A DNA stretch of 64,000 nucleotides from Ramlibacter paludis (GTDB lineage: Bacteria > Pseudomonadota > Gammaproteobacteria > Burkholderiales > Burkholderiaceae_C), in contig NZ_JAKLTM010000004.1 of assembly GCF_022012305.1 (NCBI RefSeq), positions 496,001-560,000 of the forward strand, given 5' to 3'. The position numbers and the translations under genes were made by a program. This document shows, piece after piece, positions 9,015-17,975 of this stretch (positions are counted from its first letter, which is position 1; the number at the start of each line of letters is the position of its first letter). Under the pieces are notes generated by a model, which was not told the origin of the DNA, searched no databases, and saw only the letters and a program-made list of their open reading frames with translations.

Positions 9015-9050
9015 CACGAACGGCACATAGCCGGCGCGCAGCGCGGCTCC

Positions 9051-9056
9051 TAGACT
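9051..9056 (+). promoter_or_regulatory. Probable -10 box (TAGACT) for the 9087 operon
   Basis: TAGACT lies 30 bases before the ATG at 9087, with AGGAGA (9071-9076) between. The -35 position (about 9028-9033) is poor, which fits an activator-dependent promoter next to the 8986-9014 element. Confidence 0.45.
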
Positions 9057-9086
9057 GCAGGCCAGAACCCAGGAGACAAACCCACC

Positions 9087-10064
9087 ATGCTGCGCACCCG
9101 CCGCCTTCTTTCCGCCGCCCTCGCCCTCTGCGCCAGCGGCTCCCTGCTCGCCCCCGCTGCCCATGCCCAGGCTTGGCCCGCCCATCCGATCAAGCTGATC
9201 GTTCCGTACGCGGCCGGAGGCCCCACCGACGCCATCGCCCGCCTGCTCGCGACGAAGATGGCCGCGACGCTGGGCCAGCCGGTGGTGGTGGACAACCGCG
9301 CCGGCGCCGGCGGCACCATCGGCGTCGATGCCACCGTCAAGGCGGCCGGCGACGGCTACACCTTCGCGCTGGTCGCGCCCGGCCCGCTGGCCGGCATGCC
9401 CAACCTGATGAAGGCGCCTTACGGGCTGGACGACATCCAGTACCTGACCCTCGTCGCCAAGATCCCCAGCGTGCTGGTGGTGAACAGCAAGTCGGGCATC
9501 GACTCGCTGGAAGCGCTGGTGAAGAAGGCCAAGGCCGAACCCGGCAAGCTGAGCTACAGCTCGGCCGGCCCGGGCACCACGCCGCACATCGGCATGGAAA
9601 TCTTCAAGGACCAGGCCGGGGTGCACCTGCTGCACGTGCCGTACAAGGGCGCGGCGCCGGCCGTGACCGCGCTGCTGGCCGGCGAAGTGAACGTGACGAT
9701 GGTCGACCTGCTGCCGGTGCTGCCGCACGTCAACGCCGGCACGCTCAAGGTCCTGGCCGTCGCCGCCACCACCCGCGCCCCGCAGCTGCCGAACACACCG
9801 ACCACCGCGGAAAAGGGACTGCCCGGCGTGATCATGGAAACGACCTACGGCCTGATCGCCCCCAAGAGCCTGCCGCCTGCGATTGCCGCCAGGCTGCGCG
9901 ACGCCGCGGTCGCCGCCGTCAATGCGCCCGAGATGAAGCAGCAGTTCCTGGCCCAGGGCGCGCTGCCGGTCACGTCCACCCCGGCCGACTACCAGAAGCT
10001 GATGCTGGCCGAATCGGACAAGTGGAAGAACATCATCGGCAAGGCGAAGATCACGCTCGAATGA
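9087..10064 (+). CDS. Bug-family (TctC) periplasmic solute receptor
   Basis: A 325-residue receptor with a clear Sec leader (hydrophobic stretch to PAAHAQA) and mature start WPAHPIKLIVPYAAGGPTD. DNRAGAGGTIG and HVPYKGAAP are family motifs. AGGAGA precedes the ATG by 10 bases. Its stop overlaps the start of the enolase-superfamily gene (ATGA at 10061-10064), so receptor and enzyme are coupled. It diverges from the Bug operon at 8937. No TctA or TctB membrane gene is seen, so it must dock to membrane proteins encoded elsewhere. Confidence 0.93.
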   Translation: MLRTRRLLSAALALCASGSLLAPAAHAQAWPAHPIKLIVPYAAGGPTDAIARLLATKMAATLGQPVVVDNRAGAGGTIGVDATVKAAGDGYTFALVAPGPLAGMPNLMKAPYGLDDIQYLTLVAKIPSVLVVNSKSGIDSLEALVKKAKAEPGKLSYSSAGPGTTPHIGMEIFKDQAGVHLLHVPYKGAAPAVTALLAGEVNVTMVDLLPVLPHVNAGTLKVLAVAATTRAPQLPNTPTTAEKGLPGVIMETTYGLIAPKSLPPAIAARLRDAAVAAVNAPEMKQQFLAQGALPVTSTPADYQKLMLAESDKWKNIIGKAKITLE

Positions 10065-11140
10065 AGATCGCCGCCGCCACGCTGGCGTCCTGTACGCAGG
10101 CGCTGGCCGACCCCCAATGGAAGTTCGCGCGCGCTCAGGTGCCGCGGCTGGAGGGCTGGGCGCTGCGCCTGCGGGACGAGGACGGCCACGAGGGCCTCGG
10201 CTACTGCCACGCCATCCCGGCCATCTCCACCCACGGCGCCGGCGCCGAAGCGGGGCTGGCGTTCCTGGCGCCGCGGCTGGTGGGCCGCCCGGTCGACGAC
10301 GTGGCCGCGGCCATGGAGGAGATCGACGCCACCCTGGCCTACCAGCCGACGGTGAAGGCTGCCATCGACATGGCGCTGCACGACCTGCTGGCGCGCCGCC
10401 TCGGCGTGGGCGTGCACGTGCTGCTCGGGGGCAAGCTGCGCGATGCGGTGCCGCTGTCGCGCATCCTGCCGATCAAGGCGCCCGACGAGATGGCGGCCAT
10501 CGCGGCCCGGCTCGCCGGCGAGGGCTACCGGCAGCTGAAGCTCAAGCTGTCGGGCGACACGGACACCGACGTGCAGCGGGTTGCCGCCGTGCGCGCCGCC
10601 GCGGGCGACGCCGTGGCCCTGACGCTGGACCCCAACCAGTCGTACAACGCCAAGCAGATGATGGTCGCCTTCGGCCGCATGGAGCGTTACGGCATCGCCC
10701 TGATCGAGCAGCCGGTGCCGGCCGCCGACTTCGCCGGCCTCGCGCTGCTCACGCGGACGCTGCCGGTGGCGATCGAGGCCGACGAGAGCGCGCAGAGCGT
10801 GCGCGACGTGTTCCGCCTGGTGACGGAGCGCGCTGCAGATGTGATCAACCTCAAGGTCACCAACCTGGGCGGCATCCGCCGCTTCCTGCAGGCCGTGCGC
10901 CTCTGCGAGGCAGGCGAAGTGGCCTGCCGCATGGGTGCGGCTTTCGGGCCGTCCCTGCTGCAGGCAATGAGCCTGCAATGCGCCAGCGTGATCCGCCGCC
11001 TGCCGCATGCCTGCGAGCTGTCGGAACACCTGCATCTGCTCGACGACCCTTTCACGCCGCTGCCGGTGCAAGATGGACAACTGCGGCTGCCCGAAGGGCC
11101 GGGCTGCGGCGTCACCTACAGGAACCTGGAACCCGCTTGA
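10061..11140 (+). CDS. Enolase-superfamily enzyme, muconate-lactonizing/mandelate racemase type
   Basis: A 359-residue TIM-barrel enzyme that should abstract a proton alpha to a carboxylate. The capping domain spans roughly residues 1-120. The catalytic KxK is LKLKL (Lys160, Lys162). Metal ligands are expected at Asp in TLDPNQ, Glu in LIEQPV and the acid in EADES. A second barrel Lys is Lys265 in INLKVTN. A Lys on both barrel faces places it nearer the muconate lactonizing/dipeptide epimerase subgroup than to mandelate racemase (which uses His). It is flanked by Bug receptors with overlapping codons at both ends, so its substrate is probably the imported carboxylate. Confidence 0.87.
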   Translation: MKIAAATLASCTQALADPQWKFARAQVPRLEGWALRLRDEDGHEGLGYCHAIPAISTHGAGAEAGLAFLAPRLVGRPVDDVAAAMEEIDATLAYQPTVKAAIDMALHDLLARRLGVGVHVLLGGKLRDAVPLSRILPIKAPDEMAAIAARLAGEGYRQLKLKLSGDTDTDVQRVAAVRAAAGDAVALTLDPNQSYNAKQMMVAFGRMERYGIALIEQPVPAADFAGLALLTRTLPVAIEADESAQSVRDVFRLVTERAADVINLKVTNLGGIRRFLQAVRLCEAGEVACRMGAAFGPSLLQAMSLQCASVIRRLPHACELSEHLHLLDDPFTPLPVQDGQLRLPEGPGCGVTYRNLEPA

Positions 11141-12102
11141 ACAAGAAACTCCGCCACACCGCCGCCCTGCTGCTGGCCGCCTGCGCACTGGGCGCGGCGG
11201 CGCAGGACTATCCGAACCGGCCGCTGCGGCTGGTCGTGCCCTTCGCCCCCGGCGGCGGCGCCGACATCGTCGCGCGCGCCGTGGCCGCGCCGCTGGCCAA
11301 GCGCCTGGGCCAGCCGGTGGTGGTCGACAACAAACCGGGCGGCGGCGCCACGCTGGGCGCCGACCTCGTCGCCAAGGCGCCGGCCGACGGCTACACGCTG
11401 CTGTACACGACGCCGGGACCGCAGATGGCCAATCCCTACCTGATGGCCAAGCTGCCCTACGACCCCGCGCACGACCTGGTGCCCGTCTCCGAGGTGGCGA
11501 TCGTGCCCAACGTGCTGGTCGTGAACAAGGACCTGCCGGTGCGCAACCTGAAGGAGTTCATCGCCTACGCCAAGGCGCATCCGGGCAAGGTCAATTTCGC
11601 CAGCGCCGGCCAGGGCGCGAGCAGCCACCTGGCCGGCGAGCTGTTCAAGCAATCGGCCGGCGTCTTCATCGTCCACATCCCCTACCGCGGCACCGGCCCG
11701 GCGCTGACCGACCTGCTGTCGGGGCAGGTGCAGATGGCCATCGACAGCATTGCCGTGTACAAGTCGCACATCGACAGCGGCGCGCTGCGCGCGCTCGGGG
11801 TCGCCACCGCGAAACGCTCGCCGCTGCTGCCCAGCGTGCCCGCCATCGCGGAGGCGCTCCCGGGATTCGAGGCGGCGCCGGTCAACTACATCTCGGTGCC
11901 GGCGAAGACGCCGCAGGCCGTGATCGACCGCCTGAACCGCGAGATCAATGCGGTGCTGCAGTCGCCCGAGCTGAAGGAGCAGCTGGCCGCCGGCGGCGTG
12001 CTGCCCCAGGGCAGCAGCCAGGCCGAGATGGCCGCCCTGATTCGCAGCGAGGCGGCCAAGTGGAAGAAAGTGATCGAAGTCTCCGGCGCGAAGCTGGACT
12101 GA
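11137..12102 (+). CDS. Bug-family (TctC) periplasmic solute receptor
   Basis: A 321-residue receptor. The TTG at 11137 overlaps the previous stop (TTGA) and gives a proper leader: basic NKKLRHT, hydrophobic ALLLAACALG, cleavage near AAAQD. The mature start YPNRPLRLVVPFAPGGGAD is typical. No ATG or GTG gives an intact leader here, so a TTG start is likely. It is the third Bug gene within 4 kb and lies in the same operon as the 9087 receptor and the enolase-superfamily enzyme. The two receptors may serve related ligands. Confidence 0.9.
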   Translation: MNKKLRHTAALLLAACALGAAAQDYPNRPLRLVVPFAPGGGADIVARAVAAPLAKRLGQPVVVDNKPGGGATLGADLVAKAPADGYTLLYTTPGPQMANPYLMAKLPYDPAHDLVPVSEVAIVPNVLVVNKDLPVRNLKEFIAYAKAHPGKVNFASAGQGASSHLAGELFKQSAGVFIVHIPYRGTGPALTDLLSGQVQMAIDSIAVYKSHIDSGALRALGVATAKRSPLLPSVPAIAEALPGFEAAPVNYISVPAKTPQAVIDRLNREINAVLQSPELKEQLAAGGVLPQGSSQAEMAALIRSEAAKWKKVIEVSGAKLD

Positions 12103-12124
12103 AGACCAGGAAGAGGACCCTGCC

Positions 12125-12901
12125 ATGAACGACCTGACCCAGCTCGAAGTGAGCATCGCAGACTTCGTCGCCACGCTGACGATGAACGCGCCGCCCGTCA
12201 ATGCGCTGACCCGCACCCTCAACGACGAATTGACGCTGGCGCTGGACCGCATCAGCGAAATGGACGACGTGCGCGCGGTAGTGCTCACCGGCGCCGGCAA
12301 GGTGTTCTGCGCCGGCGCCGACCTGAAGGGCCGCGCCGAGGTCATCAAGGGCCCGGGCGACCTGCCGGCCCATTCGCGCCGCACCCGCGAGTGCTTCCAC
12401 GCCATCCGCGAATGCGCGAAGCCGGTGGTGGTGGCGATCAACGGTGCCGCGCTCGGTTCCGGCCTGGCGATGGTGGCGTCCAGCGACATCCTTGTCGCCT
12501 CCGAGAAGGCATCGCTCGGCATGCCGGAGGTGGACGTCGGCTTGCTGGGCGGCGGCCGCCATGCGATGCGCCTGTTCAGCCACTCGCGGCTGCGGCGCAT
12601 GGCCCTGACCGGCATGCGCGTCCCCGGTGCCGAGCTGTACCGCCTGGGCGTGGTGGAAGCCTGCGTCGCGCCGGAGGAACTGATGCCCACCGCCCTGGAG
12701 ATCGCGCGCACCATCGCCGCCAAGAGCCCCATTGCCACGCGCATGTTCAAGCACACGCTCAACACCATCGAGGACATGAGCCTGCGCGACGGCTACCGCT
12801 ACGAGCAGGACATGACGGCGCAGATCGGCAAGACCGAGGACGCCCGCGAAGCGCAGCGCGCCTTCGCCGAGAAGCGGGCCCCGGTCTTCACCGGGCGCTG
12901 A
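12125..12901 (+). CDS. Enoyl-CoA hydratase/isomerase (crotonase) family protein
   Basis: A 258-residue crotonase-fold enzyme acting on acyl-CoA thioesters. GKVFCAGADLKGR (59-71) and NGAALGSGLAM (107-117) form the CoA and oxyanion sites. By alignment in my head to mammalian hydratase, the second glutamate is kept (Glu135 in MPEVDVG), but the first position is Ala115. A single acid suggests an isomerase, a lyase or a retro-aldol type rather than a classical hydratase. GAGGACC precedes the ATG. It lies 22 bases after the Bug gene and before an acyl-CoA dehydrogenase, so it is likely part of the same pathway. Confidence 0.88.
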   Translation: MNDLTQLEVSIADFVATLTMNAPPVNALTRTLNDELTLALDRISEMDDVRAVVLTGAGKVFCAGADLKGRAEVIKGPGDLPAHSRRTRECFHAIRECAKPVVVAINGAALGSGLAMVASSDILVASEKASLGMPEVDVGLLGGGRHAMRLFSHSRLRRMALTGMRVPGAELYRLGVVEACVAPEELMPTALEIARTIAAKSPIATRMFKHTLNTIEDMSLRDGYRYEQDMTAQIGKTEDAREAQRAFAEKRAPVFTGR

Positions 12902-12971
12902 GCTGTCGCTCGGGTGATCGACAAGGCCCGCGGGAGCGGGTCCAATGGCTTCGTCGTCCCCAGGAGAGCCC

Positions 12972-14201
12972 ATGTTCGCCGAACCGTCCCCCAAGTCCGC
13001 GGAGCTGCTGCAGCGCCTGCGCGCCTTCTACGACCAGCACATCTACCCGAACGAGGAGCGCTACCACCGCGAGACGGACGAATTCCGGCGCCAGGGCAAC
13101 CCCTGGCAGGTGGTTCCCGTCATCGAGGAACTGAAGCCGAAAGCACGCGCGGCCGGCCTGTGGAACATGTTCCTGCCGCACCCGTACCAGGGTAACGGCG
13201 GCGTCTCCAACCTCGACTACGCGCCGCTGTGCGAAGTGATGGGCCGCGTGTCCTGGTCGGGCGAGGTCTTCAACTGCTCGGCGCCCGACACCGGCAACAT
13301 GGAAACGCTGGAGCGCTACGGAACCGAGGCGCACAAGGAGCAGTGGCTCAAGCCCCTGCTGGCCGGCGAGATCCGTTCGGCCTTCCTGATGACGGAGCCC
13401 GCGGTGGCGTCGTCCGACGCCACCAACATCCAGTGCTCGATCCGCCGCGACGGCGACCACTACGTGATCAACGGCCGCAAGTGGTTCTCCTCGGGCGCCG
13501 GCAGCCCGCGCTGCAAGATCTTCATCGTGATGGGCAAGACCGACCCCGATGCGCCGCGCCACGCGCAGCAGTCGATGGTGCTGGTCCCGCGCGACACGCC
13601 GGGCGTCACGGTACTGCGGCACCTGTCGGTGTTCGGCTACGACGACGCGCCGCACGGCCACATGGAAGTCGCGCTGGAGAACGTGCGCGTGCCGGTGGAA
13701 AACATCCTGCTGGGCGAAGGCCGCGGCTTCGAGATCGCGCAGGGCCGCCTCGGCCCCGGGCGCATCCACCACTGCATGCGTTCCATCGGCGCCGCCGAGC
13801 GCGCGCTGGAGCTGATGTGCGACCGCCTGCAGAAGCGCATCGCCTTCGGCAAGCCGCTGGCCGAACAGTCGGTCTGGCACGAGCGCATCGCCGAGTCGCG
13901 CTGCATGATCGACCAGGCCCGCCTGCTGACGATGAACGCGGCGTGGAAGATGGACACCGTGGGCAACAAGGTCGCGCGCGCCGAGATCGCGATGATCAAG
14001 GTGGTCGCGCCCAACATGTCGTGCAAGGTCGTGGACTGGGCCATCCAGGCCCACGGCGGCGGCGGGGTCAGCCAGGACTTCTGGCTGGCCGAGGCCTATG
14101 CCCACCAGCGCACCGTGCGGCTGGTGGACGGCCCCGACGAAGTGCACCGCAACGCCATCGCCAAGCTGGAGCTGGCAAAGGCCAAGGCCAAGGCGCTGTG
14201 A
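12972..14201 (+). CDS. Acyl-CoA dehydrogenase, ACAD10/11-like
   Basis: A 409-residue FAD-dependent acyl-CoA dehydrogenase passing electrons to ETF. The start at 12972 follows AGGAGA closely; a longer start at 12945 lacks that site. [14 protein letters not shown] is the flavin-binding loop region and [11 protein letters not shown] the C-terminal FAD contact. The end reads [19 protein letters not shown], the form found in ACAD10/11 relatives, which handle long or 4-hydroxylated chains in animals. It follows the crotonase by 70 bases and converges with the tannase-family gene across a hairpin. Confidence 0.92.
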   Translation: MFAEPSPKSAELLQRLRAFYDQHIYPNEERYHRETDEFRRQGNPWQVVPVIEELKPKARAAGLWNMFLPHPYQGNGGVSNLDYAPLCEVMGRVSWSGEVFNCSAPDTGNMETLERYGTEAHKEQWLKPLLAGEIRSAFLMTEPAVASSDATNIQCSIRRDGDHYVINGRKWFSSGAGSPRCKIFIVMGKTDPDAPRHAQQSMVLVPRDTPGVTVLRHLSVFGYDDAPHGHMEVALENVRVPVENILLGEGRGFEIAQGRLGPGRIHHCMRSIGAAERALELMCDRLQKRIAFGKPLAEQSVWHERIAESRCMIDQARLLTMNAAWKMDTVGNKVARAEIAMIKVVAPNMSCKVVDWAIQAHGGGGVSQDFWLAEAYAHQRTVRLVDGPDEVHRNAIAKLELAKAKAKAL

Positions 14202-14206
14202 GAGGA

Positions 14207-14225
14207 GCCGGCCCGCAAGGCCGGC
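14207..14225. terminator. GC-rich hairpin between convergent genes
   Basis: GCCGGCC and GGCCGGC arms (7 bp) surround a five-base loop between the acyl-CoA dehydrogenase stop and the end of the tannase-family gene. No T run follows, so it may stop transcription only weakly, from either side. Confidence 0.5.
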
Positions 14226-14235
14226 CCCGCATCCC

Positions 14236-15972
14236 TCAGTCGACCGTGCAGCGGTAGCTCGCCGCCAGCTTCGCGTCGCCCGCGACGTAGCGCGGATAGG
14301 CCGGGTAGCGGCACATCGGGCGCGTCGCGCTCACGGTGTACGGCGGCAGCGCCTGCTTGGCACTCACCTCCGGCGCGTCCGGGGGCACGGCGTTCTTCTC
14401 CACCCAGTCGGTCGACAGCCGGATCAGGTCCACGTACTGCGGTTCCGGCGTGCGGGCCGGCAGGCTCTGGACGCCGCCGTTGTGGTCGCCGTTGGGCAGC
14501 ATGTAGAAGCGCACGTGGCTGTCGACGTCCTTCTGGCCGAAGCGGCCGACCAGCGTGTCGTACCAGCGCATGACCGTGTGCGGGTTCGACGAATAGTCGG
14601 AACCCTGCGCCTTGATGATGAGGCGGCCGCCGCGCGCGAAGAAGCGGCTGAGGTCGGTGTTGGTCGAATCGATGAGCGCCGACGCGTCGACGATGCGGTC
14701 CTTGAACGCGGCCACCGAGAAGTTCACCAGGTTGAAGGCCGGGTCCTTGAGGATGCCGTAGCTCACGGTCGCGCCCGGCTGCCCCAGCGCCGGCTGCGCG
14801 GCCTGCGAAGGTTGCGGCGAGATGTTCAGCCAGCCGCCCTCGGATTCGCGGCCCGCTTCGTAGCCCGGGAATTCGGTCCAGCCGTTGGCCAGCGCGAAGC
14901 CGAAGCGGGTGGGCGCGTGCATCTGGTTCAGCGTGGCGATCTGGCTGTCCGACACGCAACTGTTGCCGGTGTCGGAGCCGCCGGCGCAACGGATGGCCGC
15001 GAAGGGCTGCGCCACCTTCTGCGGGTCGAAGCGCGCGGCGCAAGCCAGGTAGTTGCCGATGACGCCGTCGGTGAGGCCGTCCAGGCTGTCGCACTGGCGC
15101 AGCACTTCGGCGCCGATGGCGGCCTGCTTGGCCGGTGGGATCCAGCCCGCGCCGGACTGCACCGTGGCCAGCAGCGTCTTGTGCACCACGTGCGCCGTGT
15201 AGCCGATCAAGGGCGAGGTCGCGACCACGCCGTCGTAGTCCTCCGGATAGCGCTGCGCCACTTCCATGGCTTCGCGGCCGCCTTGCGACTGGCCCATGAA
15301 GTAGCTGACGCGCGGCCGCGATGCGTAGAGCGCCTGGATGATCGCGAAGGCGGCGTCGTGCGTCTTCTTCAGGCCCGCGTGCGCGAAGTTGACCCAGGCT
15401 TCCTGGTTGAGGGCCCACGTCGCGGTGTTGCCCGGATCCTGGTGGCCGGAATCGCCCCCGAACATCGCATAGCCGCTGGAAAGGGGATAAGGCGCGTCCG
15501 GCGGAAAGGCGCCGGAGATCGGCGAGCCCGACGTGCCCACCGCCGCCAGGTTGGCCGGGATGGACCCGTCGAGGCCGCCGCCGCCGACCTGGATGGTCTT
15601 CTGGTTCCACTGGGTGGGCACATTGAGCTGGAACTTGATCGGCGGCGCGGCCGGATCCACCGGCCGGATCGAGCCGAGGATGCGGCAGTATTCCGGCAGC
15701 GCGCGCGTGACGCTGGTGGCACCCACCTGTTCCGGCGCGGCGGCCACGACGCTGGCCGCGTCGATCGAAACGCCGCTGGTCGGCAGCGCGATCGCCGAAG
15801 CCGGCAGCGCGGTCCCGGCCAACGACGTGCAGGAAGTGGTCGGTGTCTTCATCGCGAGCGCGCTGGTGTCGACGAACGCGGGCTGGTCGATGCCCGCGCT
15901 CGCGCCGCCGCAGCCGCTGGCGGCCAGTGCAAGAAGGGCCGCCGCGGCCAGCGCCATCTGCTTCATCGTCAT
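14236..15972 (-). CDS. Tannase/feruloyl esterase family protein, lipoprotein
   Basis: A 578-residue exported esterase of the PF07519 type. The leader MTMKQMALAAAALLALAASGC has a lipobox-like end with Cys21, so it is probably a lipoprotein. The nucleophile elbow is FMGQSQGG (Ser229), followed by AQRYPEDYDGVVATSP, a strong family signature. The acid is likely in QGSDYSSNP and the base His in NGDHNGG. In most family members the Ser and His are each next to a Cys that forms a disulfide; here both positions are changed (Gln228 and Asn). AGGAGA precedes the ATG, and a TAGATT -10 box lies at 15999-16004 (minus strand). It would release acids from esters outside the cytoplasm. Confidence 0.88.
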   Translation of the reverse strand: MTMKQMALAAAALLALAASGCGGASAGIDQPAFVDTSALAMKTPTTSCTSLAGTALPASAIALPTSGVSIDAASVVAAAPEQVGATSVTRALPEYCRILGSIRPVDPAAPPIKFQLNVPTQWNQKTIQVGGGGLDGSIPANLAAVGTSGSPISGAFPPDAPYPLSSGYAMFGGDSGHQDPGNTATWALNQEAWVNFAHAGLKKTHDAAFAIIQALYASRPRVSYFMGQSQGGREAMEVAQRYPEDYDGVVATSPLIGYTAHVVHKTLLATVQSGAGWIPPAKQAAIGAEVLRQCDSLDGLTDGVIGNYLACAARFDPQKVAQPFAAIRCAGGSDTGNSCVSDSQIATLNQMHAPTRFGFALANGWTEFPGYEAGRESEGGWLNISPQPSQAAQPALGQPGATVSYGILKDPAFNLVNFSVAAFKDRIVDASALIDSTNTDLSRFFARGGRLIIKAQGSDYSSNPHTVMRWYDTLVGRFGQKDVDSHVRFYMLPNGDHNGGVQSLPARTPEPQYVDLIRLSTDWVEKNAVPPDAPEVSAKQALPPYTVSATRPMCRYPAYPRYVAGDAKLAASYRCTVD

Positions 15973-16022
15973 GCTGTCTCCTGGGTAGTGGAGCTGCGAA
16001 TCTAGGAGCGCGGCGTCGTCCG

Positions 16023-16072
16023 GCCTAGGCGGGTTCCGTCAAGGCTGCTATGCAGGCGGCCCGCCTAGGCGG
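16023..16072. promoter_or_regulatory. Twin GCCTAGGC palindromes flanking the shared 19-bp element
   Basis: GCCTAGGC occurs at 16023-16030 and inside the 12-bp palindrome CCGCCTAGGCGG at 16061-16072. The centres are exactly 40 bp apart, about four helical turns. Between them lies CAAGGCTGCTATGCAGGCG (16040-16058), identical to the element upstream of the 8937 operon. This control region serves the CoA-transferase gene (ATG 16117) and possibly the divergent esterase gene. Confidence 0.7.
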
Positions 16073-16116
16073 ACGCGGCCGCGAGTCCGAGAATGCAGGG
16101 CATCCAGGAGATTCCC

Positions 16117-17346
16117 ATGAGCACCGCCGCCGGCCCGCTGTCCCACGTCAAGGTCCTCGACCTGAGCCGCATCCTCGCGGCGCCCTGGGCCGGCCAGATC
16201 CTGGCCGACCTGGGCGCCGAGGTCATCAAGGTCGAGAGGCCGGGCGCCGGCGACGACACGCGCACCTGGGGCCCGCCCTTCCTGAAAGACGCCGAGGGCC
16301 GCGACACCAAGGAAGCCGGCTACTACCTCGCGGTGAACCGCGGCAAGCGTTCCATCACGGTGAGCCTGGAAAAGCCCGAGGGCCAGAAGATCGTGCGCGA
16401 GCTGGCCGCGCGCGCCGACATCGTGCTGGAGAACTACAAGGCCGGCACGCTGGCGCGCTACGGCCTGGACGAGGCCGCGCTGCGCAAGGTGAATCCGCGC
16501 CTCATCTACTGCTCGGTCACCGGCTTCGGCCAGACCGGACCACGCCGCGACCAGCCGGCCTACGACTTCCTGATCCAGGCCATGGGCGGCCTGATGAGCG
16601 TGACCGGCGAGAAGGACGGCAAGCCGGGCGGCGGTCCGCAGAAAGTGGGCGTGCCCATCGTCGACCTGATGACGGGCATGTACACGGCCGTCTCGGTGCT
16701 GGCCGCGCTGGCGCGCCGCAACGAGACCGGCGTCGGCGGCAACATCGACATCGCCATGCTCGACGTGCAGGTGGCCACGCTGGCCAACCAGGCGATGAAC
16801 TACCTGGTCTCGGGCAAGGTGCCGCGACGCAACGGCAACGCGCATCCCAACATCCAGCCGCAGGACGTGTATTCCTGCGCCGATGGCGACGTGATCCTCG
16901 TCGTGGGCAACGACGGCCAGTTCGCGCGCCTGTGCCAGGTGTTCGCCAAGCAGGAGTGGGCCACCGACCCACGCTTCGCCACCAACGCCCAGCGCGTGCG
17001 CAACATCGGCGAGCTGTCGGCGCTGCTGCGCGACGAGTTCGCCGAATGGGAGCGCGAGAAGCTGATCGCCGCGCTCGACACGGCGGGAGTGCCCTGCGGC
17101 CCGATCAACACCGTGGCGGACGTGTTCAAGGAGCCGCAGGTGAAGGCGCGCGAGATGCTGCGCCACGTGCCCCATCCCGCCGGCGTGGACGTGCCGCTGG
17201 TGGCAAGCCCGATCCGCTTCGAGGGCGAAGCCTTGCCGATCCGCTCGGCCCCGCCGCTGCTGGGCGAGCACAGCGCCGCCATCCTGGCGGAACTCGGCTA
17301 CGCCGGCGCCGACATCGAGGCCCTGCGCCAGGCGGAGGTGATCTGA
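16117..17346 (+). CDS. CoA transferase family III (CaiB/BaiF)
   Basis: A 409-residue class III CoA transferase, which moves CoA between carboxylic acids through an aspartyl-CoA intermediate. LDLSRILAAPWAGQILADLGAEVIKVE is the conserved N terminus (residues 12-37, given as a span). The catalytic Asp is likely in VPIVDLMTG near residue 185. AGGAGA precedes the ATG at 16117. The GST-like gene follows with a one-base overlap (TGATG). The promoter has the shared 19-bp element, so it is probably expressed together with the 8937 operon. Its role would be to activate the imported acid for the acyl-CoA enzymes at 12-14 kb. Confidence 0.93.
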   Translation: MSTAAGPLSHVKVLDLSRILAAPWAGQILADLGAEVIKVERPGAGDDTRTWGPPFLKDAEGRDTKEAGYYLAVNRGKRSITVSLEKPEGQKIVRELAARADIVLENYKAGTLARYGLDEAALRKVNPRLIYCSVTGFGQTGPRRDQPAYDFLIQAMGGLMSVTGEKDGKPGGGPQKVGVPIVDLMTGMYTAVSVLAALARRNETGVGGNIDIAMLDVQVATLANQAMNYLVSGKVPRRNGNAHPNIQPQDVYSCADGDVILVVGNDGQFARLCQVFAKQEWATDPRFATNAQRVRNIGELSALLRDEFAEWEREKLIAALDTAGVPCGPINTVADVFKEPQVKAREMLRHVPHPAGVDVPLVASPIRFEGEALPIRSAPPLLGEHSAAILAELGYAGADIEALRQAEVI

Positions 17347-17963
17347 TGGCCGGCCCGCTGATCCTGCACTGGTCGCCCAAGTCGCCTTACGTGCGCAAGG
17401 TGATGATCTGCGCCCACGAGCTCGGCCTGATTCCGCGCCTGGAGCTGGTCCGCTCGGTCGCGGCGATGCTCAAGCCGAACCCGGCCATCATGGCCGTCAA
17501 CCCGCTGTCGAAGATCCCGACGCTGGTGCGCGAGGACGGCAGCACGCTGTTCGACTCGGTGGTGATCTGCGAGTACCTCAACGACCTGGCCGGCGGGCCG
17601 CTGTTCCCGGCGCAGGGCGAAGCGCGCTGGCAGGCGCTGCGCTGGCACGCCTTCGGCGACGGCCTGCTGGATGCGCTGATCCTGTGGCGCAACGAGCGCG
17701 AGCGGGTCACGCCGCTGCAGCCGCTGCTGGACGCGTTCGAGCTGAAGGCGCGGGCGTCCTTGAAGGAGCTGGATGCGGAAGCGCAAGCGCTGGCGCAAGC
17801 GCCGTTCACCATTGGGTCGCTCACCGTCGCCTGCGCACTCGGCTACCTGGACTACCGCTTCGATGCCTTCGGCTGGCGCGCACAGGCCCCGCGGCTGGCG
17901 GCCTGGTTCGCGGGCGTGAGCACCCGGCCCTCGCTGCAGGCCACGGCCCCCGTCGACGGCTAG
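17346..17963 (+). CDS. Glutathione S-transferase family protein
   Basis: A 205-residue protein with an N-terminal thioredoxin-like GST domain (HWSPKSPYVRKVMICAHELGL) and the NPLSKIPTLVREDG segment with the cis-Pro of the glutathione site, then DSVVICEYL and an all-helical C-terminal domain. Ser in SPKSPY may be the catalytic residue; Tyr and Cys options are not evident. It overlaps the CoA-transferase stop by one base. In such clusters GST-like proteins act as isomerases, lyases or ether-cleaving enzymes, but the sequence does not say which. It converges with the amidohydrolase gene 12 bases away. Confidence 0.85.
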   Translation: MAGPLILHWSPKSPYVRKVMICAHELGLIPRLELVRSVAAMLKPNPAIMAVNPLSKIPTLVREDGSTLFDSVVICEYLNDLAGGPLFPAQGEARWQALRWHAFGDGLLDALILWRNERERVTPLQPLLDAFELKARASLKELDAEAQALAQAPFTIGSLTVACALGYLDYRFDAFGWRAQAPRLAAWFAGVSTRPSLQATAPVDG

Positions 17964-17975
17964 CGCTGCCGCGGG

